From the NCBI GenBank assembly GCA_016712445.1, contig JADJRB010000010.1, positions 62,001 to 126,000 of the forward strand: a stretch of DNA of 64,000 bases. Reading direction: 5' to 3'. The stretch is from Acidobacteriota bacterium (GTDB lineage: Bacteria; Pseudomonadota; Alphaproteobacteria; Caulobacterales; Hyphomonadaceae). A program made the translations under genes and the position numbers. Below, piece by piece: positions 18,218 through 26,200 of this stretch (the stretch's first letter is position 1; each line of letters starts with the position of its first letter). The notes under the pieces are model-generated. The model had not been told where the DNA came from. It did no database searches and saw only the letters and a list, made by a program, of their open reading frames with translations.

Positions 18218-18648
18218 TCTTCGCCGCTCACGCCGCCGCGCAGCGCTTTCACTTCGCCGCGTTTCTTCTTCGAGGCGATGCGGCGCCGGACGCTGCCGGC
18301 CGTCGGTTTCGTCTTGATACGGCGTTTCGGCGCGACCGCTGCCTTGGCGATCATCTCGGCCAGCCGCGCCCGCGCCGCCTGCCGGTTCTGGACCTGACTG
18401 CGATGCTCGCTCGCCTCGAGGATCAGGCGCCCGTCGGCGGTGATCCGGTTGGCGAAAAGCTTCTGGAACCGTTCCTTGATAGATGCCGGCAGCGACGACG
18501 CCGTGACCATCCAGGTGAGCTGCACCGCGGATGACACCTTGTTCACGTTCTGCCCGCCCGGGCCCGACGCGCGCACGAAGGCCTCGCTGAGCTCCCAGGC
18601 CGGAACCGTCAGGCTGTCAGAGATTCTCAGGTCGCCAAATTCGCTCAT
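18214..18648 (-). CDS. arfB: Alternative ribosome-rescue peptidyl-tRNA hydrolase ArfB
   Basis: A 144-residue protein with the release-factor GGQ catalytic loop (ASGPGGQNVNKVSSAVQL) and a basic C-terminal tail (RRIKTKPTAGSVRRRIASKKK), which in ArfB/YaeJ enters the empty mRNA channel of a stalled ribosome. There is no codon-recognition domain, as expected for ArfB and not RF1/RF2. It releases peptides from non-stop ribosomes, complementing trans-translation. It is convergent with, and overlaps by 4 bp, the DsbA-like gene. Confidence 0.93.
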   Translation of the reverse strand: MSEFGDLRISDSLTVPAWELSEAFVRASGPGGQNVNKVSSAVQLTWMVTASSLPASIKERFQKLFANRITADGRLILEASEHRSQVQNRQAARARLAEMIAKAAVAPKRRIKTKPTAGSVRRRIASKKKRGEVKALRGGVSGED

Positions 18649-18789
18649 CGGAGAAACCTGAAGGACCTGTTCAGCGGAAGTTCAGACGCGGGGGCGGAAT
18701 TTGTGCCCCAGAAACCGGTATTCGCGCGCCAAGTCCAGCTGTCGCGCGTTGATCCGGTACCCAAGGATCGAGAAAGGCCCGTTACAGCG

Positions 18790-19317
18790 ATGTCCCTGAT
18801 CAAGCACACGACCCGATTCATGGCAGCCGCGATGGCCGCCAGCTTCATCCTCACCCCGGTTGCCGCCGCCGACAAGGGCCGCGGGCGCGGCCACGATGAC
18901 CACCGCGGCGGCTATGACCGCCGCGATGACCGGCGGGACTACCGCCGTGATGATCGCCGAGATCATCGGCGCTACGACCGCCACGACCACTATTACGACA
19001 GTTATCGCAGCCGTCCGGTCGTGGTGTACCGCCCGCGTGTCTACTACCACCCGCGCAGCACGGTGACGGTGACCTACGGCAACTCTTATGGCCCGTACTA
19101 CTATTCCGGCTACAACCCGCGCTACGATGTGGGCGCGTATTACGATTACGGCCCGCGCCGCACGGTCTACATCAACGATTACGACCGCTATGGCCTCTAC
19201 GAGCCGCCGCACGGCTATCACTGGGTGCGCGACAATGACCGCGGCGACGCGATTCTCGCCTCTGTCGCGACCGGGGCCATCATCGGCCTCGTGATCGGCG
19301 CCATCGCCACGGATTGA
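18790..19317 (+). CDS. RcnB-family exported protein, Arg/Asp/Tyr-rich
   Basis: A 175-residue protein with a signal peptide (to about AAADK, residue 28). A low-complexity stretch of RDD/RRDY repeats (residues ~30-75) and a Tyr/Gly-rich middle (PYYYSGYNPRYDVGAYYDYG) follow. The C-terminal block PPHGYHWVRDNDRGDAILASVATGAIIGLVIG is the hallmark of the RcnB family. RcnB in E. coli is periplasmic and modulates Ni/Co export, but most family members are uncharacterised and no metal transporter is adjacent. A strong terminator follows at 19356. Confidence 0.85.
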   Translation: MSLIKHTTRFMAAAMAASFILTPVAAADKGRGRGHDDHRGGYDRRDDRRDYRRDDRRDHRRYDRHDHYYDSYRSRPVVVYRPRVYYHPRSTVTVTYGNSYGPYYYSGYNPRYDVGAYYDYGPRRTVYINDYDRYGLYEPPHGYHWVRDNDRGDAILASVATGAIIGLVIGAIATD

Positions 19318-19355
19318 CCTACACAGCCTCGTTTGACCCCTTTTGAGGCTCACTC

Positions 19356-19394
19356 ACGCCCGGGATGCCTGAACAGGCGCCCGGGTGTTTTTTT
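19356..19394 (+). terminator. Intrinsic terminator downstream of the RcnB-family gene
   Basis: The core arms CCCGGG (19359-19364 and 19380-19385) extend outward through C57-G87 and A56-T88. An inner GCCTG/CAGGC pairs in the loop. A run of seven T residues (19388-19394) follows immediately on the plus strand. It begins 38 bp after the stop codon. Confidence 0.85.
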
Positions 19395-19531
19395 GTGCAC
19401 AAGGCAGAAACCGCTCCGGTTTCACCATGTTGTTAACTTCACTTTGGCGCAAATCATGCTTAGCTTTGCCCTGTCCCGGATGGTCTGGGGCGCAAGGCCG
19501 TGCACCCTGCACGCGTGAAAGGAGGTGATCC

Positions 19532-19612
19532 ATGTCGAGTGAGAAACCAGGTGAGGCCGTTGGGTCTGTATCCTATGGTGTCTGGCTGGAGCAGCCTCTG
19601 ACCAGCGCCTAG
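19532..19612 (+). CDS. 26-residue peptide ORF with perfect anti-16S Shine-Dalgarno
   Basis: The ORF encodes MSSEKPGEAVGSVSYGVW followed by LEQPLTSA and a TAG stop. The 14 bases before the ATG (19518-19531), AAAGGAGGTGATCC, are an exact complement of the usual 16S rRNA 3' tail, and GGAGG is 6-7 bp from the ATG, so initiation should be very strong. A terminator precedes the unit (19356-19394) and another follows it (19669-19698). The stop codon is followed by a GGCCGC/GCGGCC hairpin (19624-19641). It is thus a compact ~200-250-nt transcription unit, either a short mRNA or a dual-function small RNA. Bases 19395-19517 hold no other gene I can see. I do not recognise the peptide. Confidence 0.55.
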   Translation: MSSEKPGEAVGSVSYGVWLEQPLTSA

Positions 19613-19668
19613 AGATATGGTAGGGCCGCTGCAACGCGGCCTGGACCTGACTGCCCCATGGGCTCACG

Positions 19669-19698
19669 GAAGCCGCCCCTCGACAGGGCGGCTTCTTT
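19669..19698 (+). terminator. Terminator between the 26-residue ORF and kdsA
   Basis: A perfect 10-bp stem, GAAGCCGCCC and GGGCGGCTTC, with a 7-nt loop, is followed by TTT. It should end the short transcript carrying the peptide ORF. It could also act as an attenuator for kdsA, which starts 80 bp later. Confidence 0.75.
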
Positions 19699-19777
19699 GA
19701 TTCTGGCGCTGTGTTCTCAAGGCTTTTGTCCGGCAGCCATTTTCCGCTATGGCAACGCCAGCAGAAGGAAGCGCAAG

Positions 19778-20623
19778 ATGAGCGTAGTTACCCACAAGGC
19801 CTCCGGTTGGTCTGTCGGCACGGGCAAGCCGCTGGCGGTGATGGCCGGCCTCAACGTTCTGGAAGACGAAGCCCTTGCGATGGAAGTCGGCACCGAGCTG
19901 AAGCGCATCTGTGCGCGCCTTGGCCTGCCCTACGTGTTCAAGGCCAGCTGGGACAAGGCGAACCGCTCGTCGATCAAATCCTATCGCGGCCCCGGCCTCC
20001 CCGGCCTGAAAATCCTCGCCAGCGTCAAGGCGAAGCTCGGCGTGCCGATCGTCACCGACCTGCACGAGCCCGGCCAGGCCGAAGCGGTGGCGGACGTCGC
20101 CGACATCCTGCAACTCCCCGCCTTCCTCGTGCGCCAGACCGATCTCGTGGTCGCCGTCGCCGAGGCCGCCAGCAAACATGGCGCACTGATCCAGGCCAAG
20201 AAGGCGCAGTTCATGGCCCCGTGGGATGCAAAGAACATCCTCTCCAAGATCGCCGAAGTCGCGCCGGATGTCGGCGTGATCCTGTGCGAGCGCGGAGTGA
20301 GCTTCGGCTACAACAACCTGATCGTCGACATGCTGGCGATTCCGGAAATGAAGAAGCTCGGCGCACCGGTGACGATTGACGCGACCCATGCCGTGCAGCT
20401 GCCCGGCGCTGACCCGCGAACGGCCGGCGCGTCCACCGGCGGACGCCGTGACGGTGTCGCCATCATCGCGAAGTCCGCGATCGCGGCGGGCGCCGACGGC
20501 GTATTCCTCGAATTCCATACCGATCCGGACAAGGCGCTCTGCGATGCGCCAAGCTGTCTGGCCCTGTCTGGCGCCGAAGAGCTGCTCACGACGCTGAAAG
20601 CGCTGCACGAGGCCGTCAACTGA
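19778..20623 (+). CDS. kdsA: 3-deoxy-8-phosphooctulonate (KDO-8-P) synthase
   Basis: A 281-residue TIM-barrel aldolase that condenses PEP with arabinose-5-phosphate to KDO-8-phosphate for lipopolysaccharide core synthesis. Signature segments are FKASWDKANRSS, ILCERGVSFGYNNLIVDM, DATHAVQLPG and GVFLEFHTDPDKAL. The N-terminal MAGLNVLEDE has Asn where metal-dependent enzymes carry the metal-ligand Cys, so this is the metal-independent class seen in E. coli. The gene appears translationally coupled to a GNAT gene. kdsD, which makes its substrate, lies 9 kb downstream. Confidence 0.95.
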   Translation: MSVVTHKASGWSVGTGKPLAVMAGLNVLEDEALAMEVGTELKRICARLGLPYVFKASWDKANRSSIKSYRGPGLPGLKILASVKAKLGVPIVTDLHEPGQAEAVADVADILQLPAFLVRQTDLVVAVAEAASKHGALIQAKKAQFMAPWDAKNILSKIAEVAPDVGVILCERGVSFGYNNLIVDMLAIPEMKKLGAPVTIDATHAVQLPGADPRTAGASTGGRRDGVAIIAKSAIAAGADGVFLEFHTDPDKALCDAPSCLALSGAEELLTTLKALHEAVN

Positions 20624-21096
20624 TCACCCTGCGCGCCTTCGCCCCGGCGGACCGCGCGCCGCTGGCTGCGATCCACGACGCGGCCAGCCGTCATGCCTTT
20701 CCTTGGGCACACCTGCCGCTGACGGACGAAATCGTCTTCGACCGCATCACGCAGGGCGAGGATATCCTTGTCGCCGAGCGCGGCGGCGCGCCGGTCGCAT
20801 TCGCCTCGGTCTGGACGCCGGACGCCTTCGTGCACCACTTCTATGTCCACCCGTCAGCCCACGGGGCGGGCATCGGCCGCGCATTGATGGCCGGCGTCGT
20901 AGCGCGCCACGGCGAGGCGCTGTCGCTCAAATGCGTCACCCGCAACGTTGCGGCCCGGAAATTCTACCGGGCGCTCGGCTGGACCGAAACAGACGAGCCG
21001 GGCGGCGCCGAACTGCCCGCCGGAAACTGGATCTGGATCCGCACGCCCGCAGCGGTCGCCAAGCTTGGCCTCAGGGCCCGTCAGGACACGGAATGA
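20620..21096 (+). CDS. GNAT-family N-acetyltransferase, apparent CTG start
   Basis: The open frame reads ITLRAFAPADRAPLAAIH onward through AFVHHFYVHPSAHGAGIGRALM, the acetyl-CoA-binding Q/RxxGxG/A-type site, to CVTRNVAARKFYRALGW, a normal GNAT of about 158 residues. No ATG, GTG or TTG occurs in frame before residue 70, which is beyond most of the fold. A CTG at 20620 overlaps the kdsA stop as CTGA, has GAGG upstream, and would give the usual family start M-ITLR. The 3' end overlaps rluE by ATGA. The substrate is unknown. Confidence 0.75.
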   Translation: MITLRAFAPADRAPLAAIHDAASRHAFPWAHLPLTDEIVFDRITQGEDILVAERGGAPVAFASVWTPDAFVHHFYVHPSAHGAGIGRALMAGVVARHGEALSLKCVTRNVAARKFYRALGWTETDEPGGAELPAGNWIWIRTPAAVAKLGLRARQDTE

Positions 21097-21635
21097 AAAT
21101 CATCCTCTTCAACAAACCCTTCAATGTGCTTTCCCAGTTCACTGACGAAGGCAGCGGCAAACGCACGCTGAAGGAATTCATCCCGGTGCCGAACGTCTAT
21201 CCGGCCGGCCGGCTCGACTATGACTCCGAAGGCCTGCTCGTGCTGACCGACAGCGGCCCGCTTCAGGCGCGCATCAGCGACCCGAAACACAGCCTCGCAA
21301 AAACCTATTGGGCGCAGGTCGAAGGCATTCCCGACGCGGCGGCGCTCGAGGCCCTCTCAAACGGTGTCGACCTCAAGGATGGCCGCACGCGCCCGGCGAA
21401 AGTGCGCGCGCTACCGGCCCCTGAGAACCTCTGGCCGCGCGACCCGCCCATCCGCTACCGCAAGAGCGTGCCCGACAGCTGGATCGAACTCACCATCACC
21501 GAAGGCCGCAACCGCCAGGTGCGCCGGATGACCGCCGCCGCAGGGCACCCGACGCTCCGCCTCGTCCGTGTGCAGATCGGCGAGTGGAAGCTTGACGACT
21601 TGCCCCCGGGCGAGCTGCGCTTCGTGAAGGGCTGA
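21093..21635 (+). CDS. rluE: 23S rRNA pseudouridine synthase, RluE type
   Basis: A 180-residue RsuA/RluE-family pseudouridine synthase without an S4 domain, as in RluE, which modifies U2457 of 23S rRNA. Conserved blocks are LFNKPFNVLSQFTD, the catalytic motif GRLDYDSEGLLVLTDSG (with the nucleophilic Asp), KTYWAQVEG and TEGRNRQVRRMTAAAGHPTLRLVRV. Its ATG overlaps the GNAT stop codon (ATGA), so kdsA, the GNAT gene and rluE probably form one operon. Confidence 0.93.
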   Translation: MKIILFNKPFNVLSQFTDEGSGKRTLKEFIPVPNVYPAGRLDYDSEGLLVLTDSGPLQARISDPKHSLAKTYWAQVEGIPDAAALEALSNGVDLKDGRTRPAKVRALPAPENLWPRDPPIRYRKSVPDSWIELTITEGRNRQVRRMTAAAGHPTLRLVRVQIGEWKLDDLPPGELRFVKG

Positions 21636-21641
21636 CCCGGC

Positions 21642-22844
21642 CTAACGCACCCAGGCGCCCGGCGCATTCGTGCGATAGCCGAGTGAGGCATATGCCGCAT
21701 CGATCAGGCTTTGCCCCCGGTCATTCAGCAGGATGCCATTGCCCATCTGGTTCATGGTGTAACTAAACGCCATGCCGCATTCCGGGTCCGCAAACCCGAT
21801 CGACCCGCCCGCACCGACATGGCCGAACGCCTTCTCACCCATGATCGCGCTGGTGCCAGGGCCGTAGCCGCCGCGGCGGTTGTCCATCGATTTCATGTAG
21901 CCGGAGGCAAACCGCGTCGGAATCAGCAGCGTCGCATCGCGCTGGGTCGCCGTGGACACCATCGACATCGCCGCGAGCCGGTCGGATGACACGAGCTTGC
22001 CGGAATTGGTCGCCAGCTCCGTATAATACGCTACCTGCCCGCGCGCATTCGACAGCCCGCCGCCGCCGCCGATCTCCGCCGCCTGCCCCTTCCGGTCGTT
22101 GAAATCCCATCCACCCGAATTCATGAAACTCTTGTGCTGGATGGACTCCGGATCCGACATCAGCTTGATAACAAATTCCGTAGGCTGATCACCCGGCTTG
22201 GGCGCATACGGCCGGATCGGCGCAATATGCACCTTCTCGCTCTCCGGCAGGCCGATCCAGAACCGCGCCCCCGTTTTCTCGGCGACTTCCTCCCGGAAGA
22301 ACGTGCCGAGCGACTTGCCGGAAACCCGGCGCACAAGCTCGCCCACAGTCCAGCCGAAATTGATCATGTGATAGCCGTTGCGCGTGCCCACCTCCCAGAA
22401 GGCTTCCTCATCCGCCATCCGCTGCGCCATGTAATCCCAGTCGGCAAACCCGCCCGGCTTGACCGGATCGCGCAGCGTCGGCAGCGCGCTCTCGTGGTTC
22501 AGCATCATCTGGACGGTGGTCTTCTCTTTCCCGTTCTTCGCAAATTCCGGCCAGTATTCCTTCACCAGGGCGCTCGGATCGAGCTGCCCCCGGTCGATCA
22601 GGATATGCGCGCAGGTCGCTACCGCCGCCTTGGTGCAGGAATACACGATGGAGATCGTATCTTCCTGCCAGGGATCATTGGTCTCGGGATTGGCCATGCC
22701 GCCCCAGAGGTCCACCGCCGTCTCGCCATTCACGGACAGGCAGACACTCGCGCCCACCTCGCCCCGCTCGGCAAAGTTGCGCTCAAACGCCTCCTTCACC
22801 TTCGCGAATTTCGGATCACACTTTCCCTGCACGGTGCCGGCCAT
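21642..22844 (-). CDS. Beta-lactamase-fold serine hydrolase (class C/EstB-like)
   Basis: A 400-residue cytoplasmic serine hydrolase of the penicillin-binding-protein/beta-lactamase superfamily. The SxxK nucleophile is in IVYSCTKAAVATC, the YxN-equivalent in NGYHMINFGWTVGELV, and GHVGAGGSIGFADPECGMAFSYTMNQ provides the third motif as H-x-G. No signal peptide is present, suggesting an esterase and not a cell-wall enzyme. ATG 22844 has GGAGG 7 bp upstream; ATG 22850 is too close to it. The frame continues open into clpA DNA but that extension has no start support. Confidence 0.87.
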   Translation of the reverse strand: MAGTVQGKCDPKFAKVKEAFERNFAERGEVGASVCLSVNGETAVDLWGGMANPETNDPWQEDTISIVYSCTKAAVATCAHILIDRGQLDPSALVKEYWPEFAKNGKEKTTVQMMLNHESALPTLRDPVKPGGFADWDYMAQRMADEEAFWEVGTRNGYHMINFGWTVGELVRRVSGKSLGTFFREEVAEKTGARFWIGLPESEKVHIAPIRPYAPKPGDQPTEFVIKLMSDPESIQHKSFMNSGGWDFNDRKGQAAEIGGGGGLSNARGQVAYYTELATNSGKLVSSDRLAAMSMVSTATQRDATLLIPTRFASGYMKSMDNRRGGYGPGTSAIMGEKAFGHVGAGGSIGFADPECGMAFSYTMNQMGNGILLNDRGQSLIDAAYASLGYRTNAPGAWVR

Positions 22845-22902
22845 CTTCATCCCTCCCTGTGGGTCGTATTTGAAGCGACCATAGGCCGGGCACCCGAAAC
22901 GC

Positions 22903-22929
22903 AAAAGGGCTGCCGCACGGGCAGCCCTT
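22903..22929 (-). terminator. Intrinsic terminator of clpA
   Basis: A perfect 10-bp stem AAGGGCTGCC/GGCAGCCCTT (22905-22914, 22920-22929) with a 5-nt loop. On the minus strand it is followed by TTTT. It lies 26 bp beyond the clpA stop. Confidence 0.85.
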
Positions 22930-22954
22930 CCGGGATTAGGTATCGCAGAAGCGG

Positions 22955-25270
22955 CTAGCTTGCCGGCTCTTCGGTCTCGTCCTTGGTGGCTTTCTTCTTC
23001 TTCGCAGGCTCTGCAACGTACTTGAACGTCAGCTCGTCGCTCTTTTCGTCGAGGCCGATCTTCACCAGGCCGCCCTTCTGGAGCTTCCCGAACAGAAGCT
23101 CTTCCGCCATCGGCTTCTTGACGTATTCCTGGATCGTCCGCGCCAGCGGGCGGGCGCCCATATCCGCATCGAAGCCGCGCTTCGCCAGCCATTCGCGTGC
23201 CGGCTTCGACACTTCGATCGAGACGTTGCGGTCCTCCAGCTGAACTTCCAGCTGCAGGATGAACTTCTCGACGACGCGGTCGATGATCTCCGGCGTCAGG
23301 CCGCCGAAGGTGATGATCGCATCGAGGCGGTTGCGGAATTCCGGCGTGAACAGACGCTTCAGCGCCTCGTCCTGCTCTTCGTCCTTCTTGCCGCGGCCAA
23401 AGCCGATGGAGTTTTTCGCCGCATCCGAGGCGCCCGCGTTCGTCGTCATGATGACGACGACGTTGCGGAAGTCCACCTTGCGGCCGTTGGCATCCGTCAG
23501 CGTGCCGTTGTCCATCACCTGCAGCAGGATGTTGAACAGGTCCGGGTGGGCCTTCTCGATCTCGTCGAGCAGCAGCACGCAGTGCGGATGCTGGTCCACA
23601 CCGTCCGTGAGCAGACCACCTTCGTCATAGCCGACATAGCCCGGAGGCGCGCCGATCAGGCGGCTGACCGTATGGCGCTCCATATACTCCGACATGTCGA
23701 AGCGCAGCATCTCGACACCCATGATCGAGGCGAGCTGTTTGGCGACTTCGGTCTTGCCGACGCCGGTCGGGCCCGTGAACAGGTAGGAGCCGATCGGCTT
23801 GTTCGGTTCGCGCAGGCCCGCGCGGGCGAGCTTGATCGAGGCGGCGAGCGCAACGATGGCTTCGTCCTGGCCGAACACCACGCGCTTGAGATCACCTTCC
23901 AGCGATTTCAGCGAAGCAGCATCGTCGCTCGTCACCTGCTTGGGAGGAATGCGCGCAATCTTCGCGACGACCGCCTCGATGTCGCGGATGCCGACCTGCT
24001 TCTTGCGCTTCGAGGCCGGCAGCAGCCACTGCGCCGCACCCGCTTCGTCGATCACGTCGATCGCCTTGTCGGGCAGCTTGCGGTCCGTGATGTAACGGTC
24101 CGACAGCTCCACCGCCGCCTTGATCGCGTCGTTGGTATATTTCAGCCCGTGGAAGTCCTCGAACTTCGACTTCAGACCCGTGAGGATCTTGATCGTGTCC
24201 GGAACTGTCGGCTCGACCACGTCGATCTTGCGGAACCGGCGGCTCAGCGCGCGGTCCTTCTCGAAGTGCTGCTTGTATTCCTTGAACGTCGTCGAGCCCA
24301 TGCAGCGCAGGCCGCCGGACTGCAGCGCAGGCTTCAGCAGGTTCGACGCATCCATCGCGCCGCCGCTCGTTGCGCCCGCGCCGATGATCGTGTGGATCTC
24401 GTCGATGAATAGGATCGCTTTTTCCTGCTGCTCGAGTTCCTTCATCACCGACTTGAGGCGCTCCTCGAAGTCGCCGCGATAGCGCGTGCCGGCGAGCAGC
24501 GCGCCCATGTCGAGCGACCAGATGATCGCGTCGTCCAGGATTTCCGGCGCTTCGCCTTCAACGATCCGTTTGGCCAGGCCTTCGGCAATCGCCGTCTTGC
24601 CCACGCCGGGATCGCCGACGAGGATCGGGTTGTTCTTGTTGCGCCGGCACAGCACTTCGATGCAGCGGTTCACTTCCATGTCGCGGCCGATCAGCGGGTC
24701 GATCTTGCCGGCCCGGGCGCGCGCATTGAGGTTCACGCAGTAGGTGTCGAGCGCTTCGTGGCCTTGCTTGACCGGCTCTTCCTCGCTCGCCTCGGCGCCG
24801 CGCGGCGTCGTCGGGCGCGACATGCCCGGCTGTTTCGCCACGCCGTGCGAGATGTAGTTCACCGCGTCGTACCGCGTCATGTCCTGCTCCTGCAGGAAGT
24901 AGGCGGCATGGCTTTCGCGTTCGGAGAAGATCGAGACCAGCACGTTGGCGCCGGTCACTTCCTCGCGCCCGGAGCTTTCGACATGCAGGATCGCGCGCTG
25001 CACGACCCGCTGGAAAGCAGCCGTCGGCTGCACCCGCCCGTCGCTGCCATCCACGATGAGGCTCGACAGCTCCTCATCGATGTAGCGCGTCAGGTCGACC
25101 CGGAGCTCGTCGATATTGACCTTGCAGGCCCCCATCACGTCACGCGCGTGCTCGTCCTCCGTGAGGGCCAGCAACAGGTGCTCCAGCGTGGCGTACTCGT
25201 GATCGCGTTCGGATGCGAGCGAGAGCGCTTTTTCAAGAGCCGTTTCGAGAGGTTGGGAAAGACGGGGCAA
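22955..25270 (-). CDS. clpA: ATP-dependent Clp protease ATPase subunit ClpA
   Basis: A 771-residue AAA+ unfoldase that feeds substrates to ClpP. It has the Clp_N repeat domain (residues ~1-145, HEYATLEHLLLAL), a first AAA module with Walker A GDPGVGKTAIAEGL and Walker B ILFIDEIHTIIGAG, and a second with GPTGVGKTEVAKQLA and LLLDEIEKAHPDLFNILLQVMD. The C-terminus is Lys/Glu-rich. The conserved N-terminus MPRLSQPLETALEKALSL is encoded from a TTG at 25270, as no ATG or GTG lies nearer; AAAAGG is 10-11 bp upstream. clpS lies 59 bp upstream on the same strand. Confidence 0.96.
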   Translation of the reverse strand: MPRLSQPLETALEKALSLASERDHEYATLEHLLLALTEDEHARDVMGACKVNIDELRVDLTRYIDEELSSLIVDGSDGRVQPTAAFQRVVQRAILHVESSGREEVTGANVLVSIFSERESHAAYFLQEQDMTRYDAVNYISHGVAKQPGMSRPTTPRGAEASEEEPVKQGHEALDTYCVNLNARARAGKIDPLIGRDMEVNRCIEVLCRRNKNNPILVGDPGVGKTAIAEGLAKRIVEGEAPEILDDAIIWSLDMGALLAGTRYRGDFEERLKSVMKELEQQEKAILFIDEIHTIIGAGATSGGAMDASNLLKPALQSGGLRCMGSTTFKEYKQHFEKDRALSRRFRKIDVVEPTVPDTIKILTGLKSKFEDFHGLKYTNDAIKAAVELSDRYITDRKLPDKAIDVIDEAGAAQWLLPASKRKKQVGIRDIEAVVAKIARIPPKQVTSDDAASLKSLEGDLKRVVFGQDEAIVALAASIKLARAGLREPNKPIGSYLFTGPTGVGKTEVAKQLASIMGVEMLRFDMSEYMERHTVSRLIGAPPGYVGYDEGGLLTDGVDQHPHCVLLLDEIEKAHPDLFNILLQVMDNGTLTDANGRKVDFRNVVVIMTTNAGASDAAKNSIGFGRGKKDEEQDEALKRLFTPEFRNRLDAIITFGGLTPEIIDRVVEKFILQLEVQLEDRNVSIEVSKPAREWLAKRGFDADMGARPLARTIQEYVKKPMAEELLFGKLQKGGLVKIGLDEKSDELTFKYVAEPAKKKKATKDETEEPAS

Positions 25271-25329
25271 GGAATGAAGCCTTTTCGGAGGTCGAGTTGG
25301 GAGGGGTCTTCTCTGGTTATATGGGGCGT

Positions 25330-25722
25330 CTAGTCTTCTTTCTCCATGACGCACTGGAGAGGATGTTCATGCCGGCGCGCGAGGTCCAGCACCTGGGCCA
25401 CCTTGGTCTCGGCAACCTCGAATGTATAGACCCCGCAGAGGCCGACGCCCTTCTGGTGGACGTGCAGCATGATCCGCGTGGCCTGCTCGCGCGACCGGTT
25501 GAAGAACCGCTCGAGTATGAACACCACGAATTCCATCGGCGTGTAGTCATCATTGAGCAGCAGTACGCGATACAATGATGGCTTTTTTGTTTTGATCCGG
25601 GTTTCGGTCGCGAGATCAAAGCTTATCCCGTCGCCGCCATCCGGTGTTCCGCCCCCTGGGGCGCCGGGCGTCGGCGATCCGGACATCCGGACCGGGGCGA
25701 AAGCGCTGCTCATGTCTGACAA
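25330..25722 (-). CDS. clpS: ATP-dependent Clp protease adaptor ClpS
   Basis: The adaptor that delivers N-degron substrates to ClpA. The ~85-residue core contains YRVLLLNDDYTPMEFVVFIL, the substrate-binding loop, and IMLHVHQKGVGLCGVYTFEVAETK. A disordered Pro/Gly-rich N-terminal extension (residues ~5-35) precedes it. A TTG at 25722 has AGGAA 8 bp upstream; ATG 25713 lies three codons inside and is the alternative. The clpS-clpA order is the usual one, and the two are probably one operon. Confidence 0.94.
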   Translation of the reverse strand: MSDMSSAFAPVRMSGSPTPGAPGGGTPDGGDGISFDLATETRIKTKKPSLYRVLLLNDDYTPMEFVVFILERFFNRSREQATRIMLHVHQKGVGLCGVYTFEVAETKVAQVLDLARRHEHPLQCVMEKED

Positions 25723-25784
25723 GATATACGTTCCTGCACGAGTTTGAAGATGCAATTGGCGCCTGAGCACAGCTCTGCCCGAAA

Positions 25785-26183
25785 TCAGGGCGTCCGGAGG
25801 GCTTCGGCAAATGCGTTGAGACGCTTTAGATTGGTGCCGAGGTCGGAATAGCCAACCCGTGACCTTGAGTAAGCTGCAAAAGTCGACCGGTTGGCTTGCC
25901 CGGCCGCCGGCAGCACCAGCACGTCCACGTCGTCCTTGAACCTCAGCAGCGGGGTCACCGCCACGAAGGTCAGCCGCATCGCCGCCGGATCCTGCTCTCC
26001 CAGCACCCAGCCGCGCCGCTCCCCCACCCGTTTCAGCGCCCGCATGTAAAGGTCGCCGGCCGGCACGTCATAGACCGGCGCCGCGCCGTCCGCCTCCGCC
26101 TGCGTCAGGCCGGGCGGTGCGAGTAGCGCCGTGTTGGGGCTTGAAGGGCGCGTCAGGGTGGCGAAGTCGACAAAACCGGTCAT
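25785..26183 (-). CDS. DUF1499 family protein
   Basis: A 132-residue protein of the DUF1499 family. Marks are RPSSPNTALLAPPG near the start (SSPNCV-like position), the middle RLTFVAVTPLLRFKDDVDVLVLP and the end SRSRVGYSDLGTNLKRLNAFAEAL, all typical. Function is unknown. The ATG at 26183 lies 17 bp after the TPR gene stop on the same strand, so the two are probably co-transcribed. The frame extends upstream into the TPR gene in another phase without support. Confidence 0.85.
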   Translation of the reverse strand: MTGFVDFATLTRPSSPNTALLAPPGLTQAEADGAAPVYDVPAGDLYMRALKRVGERRGWVLGEQDPAAMRLTFVAVTPLLRFKDDVDVLVLPAAGQANRSTFAAYSRSRVGYSDLGTNLKRLNAFAEALRTP

Positions 26184-26200
26184 CGAAGCTGTCCTCTCGA

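Noticed and set aside
18860..19317. The repetitive RDD/RRDY region of the RcnB-family gene as a DNA repeat or CRISPR-like array
   Set aside because: The repeats are codon-level low complexity inside a coding frame, without regular spacers.
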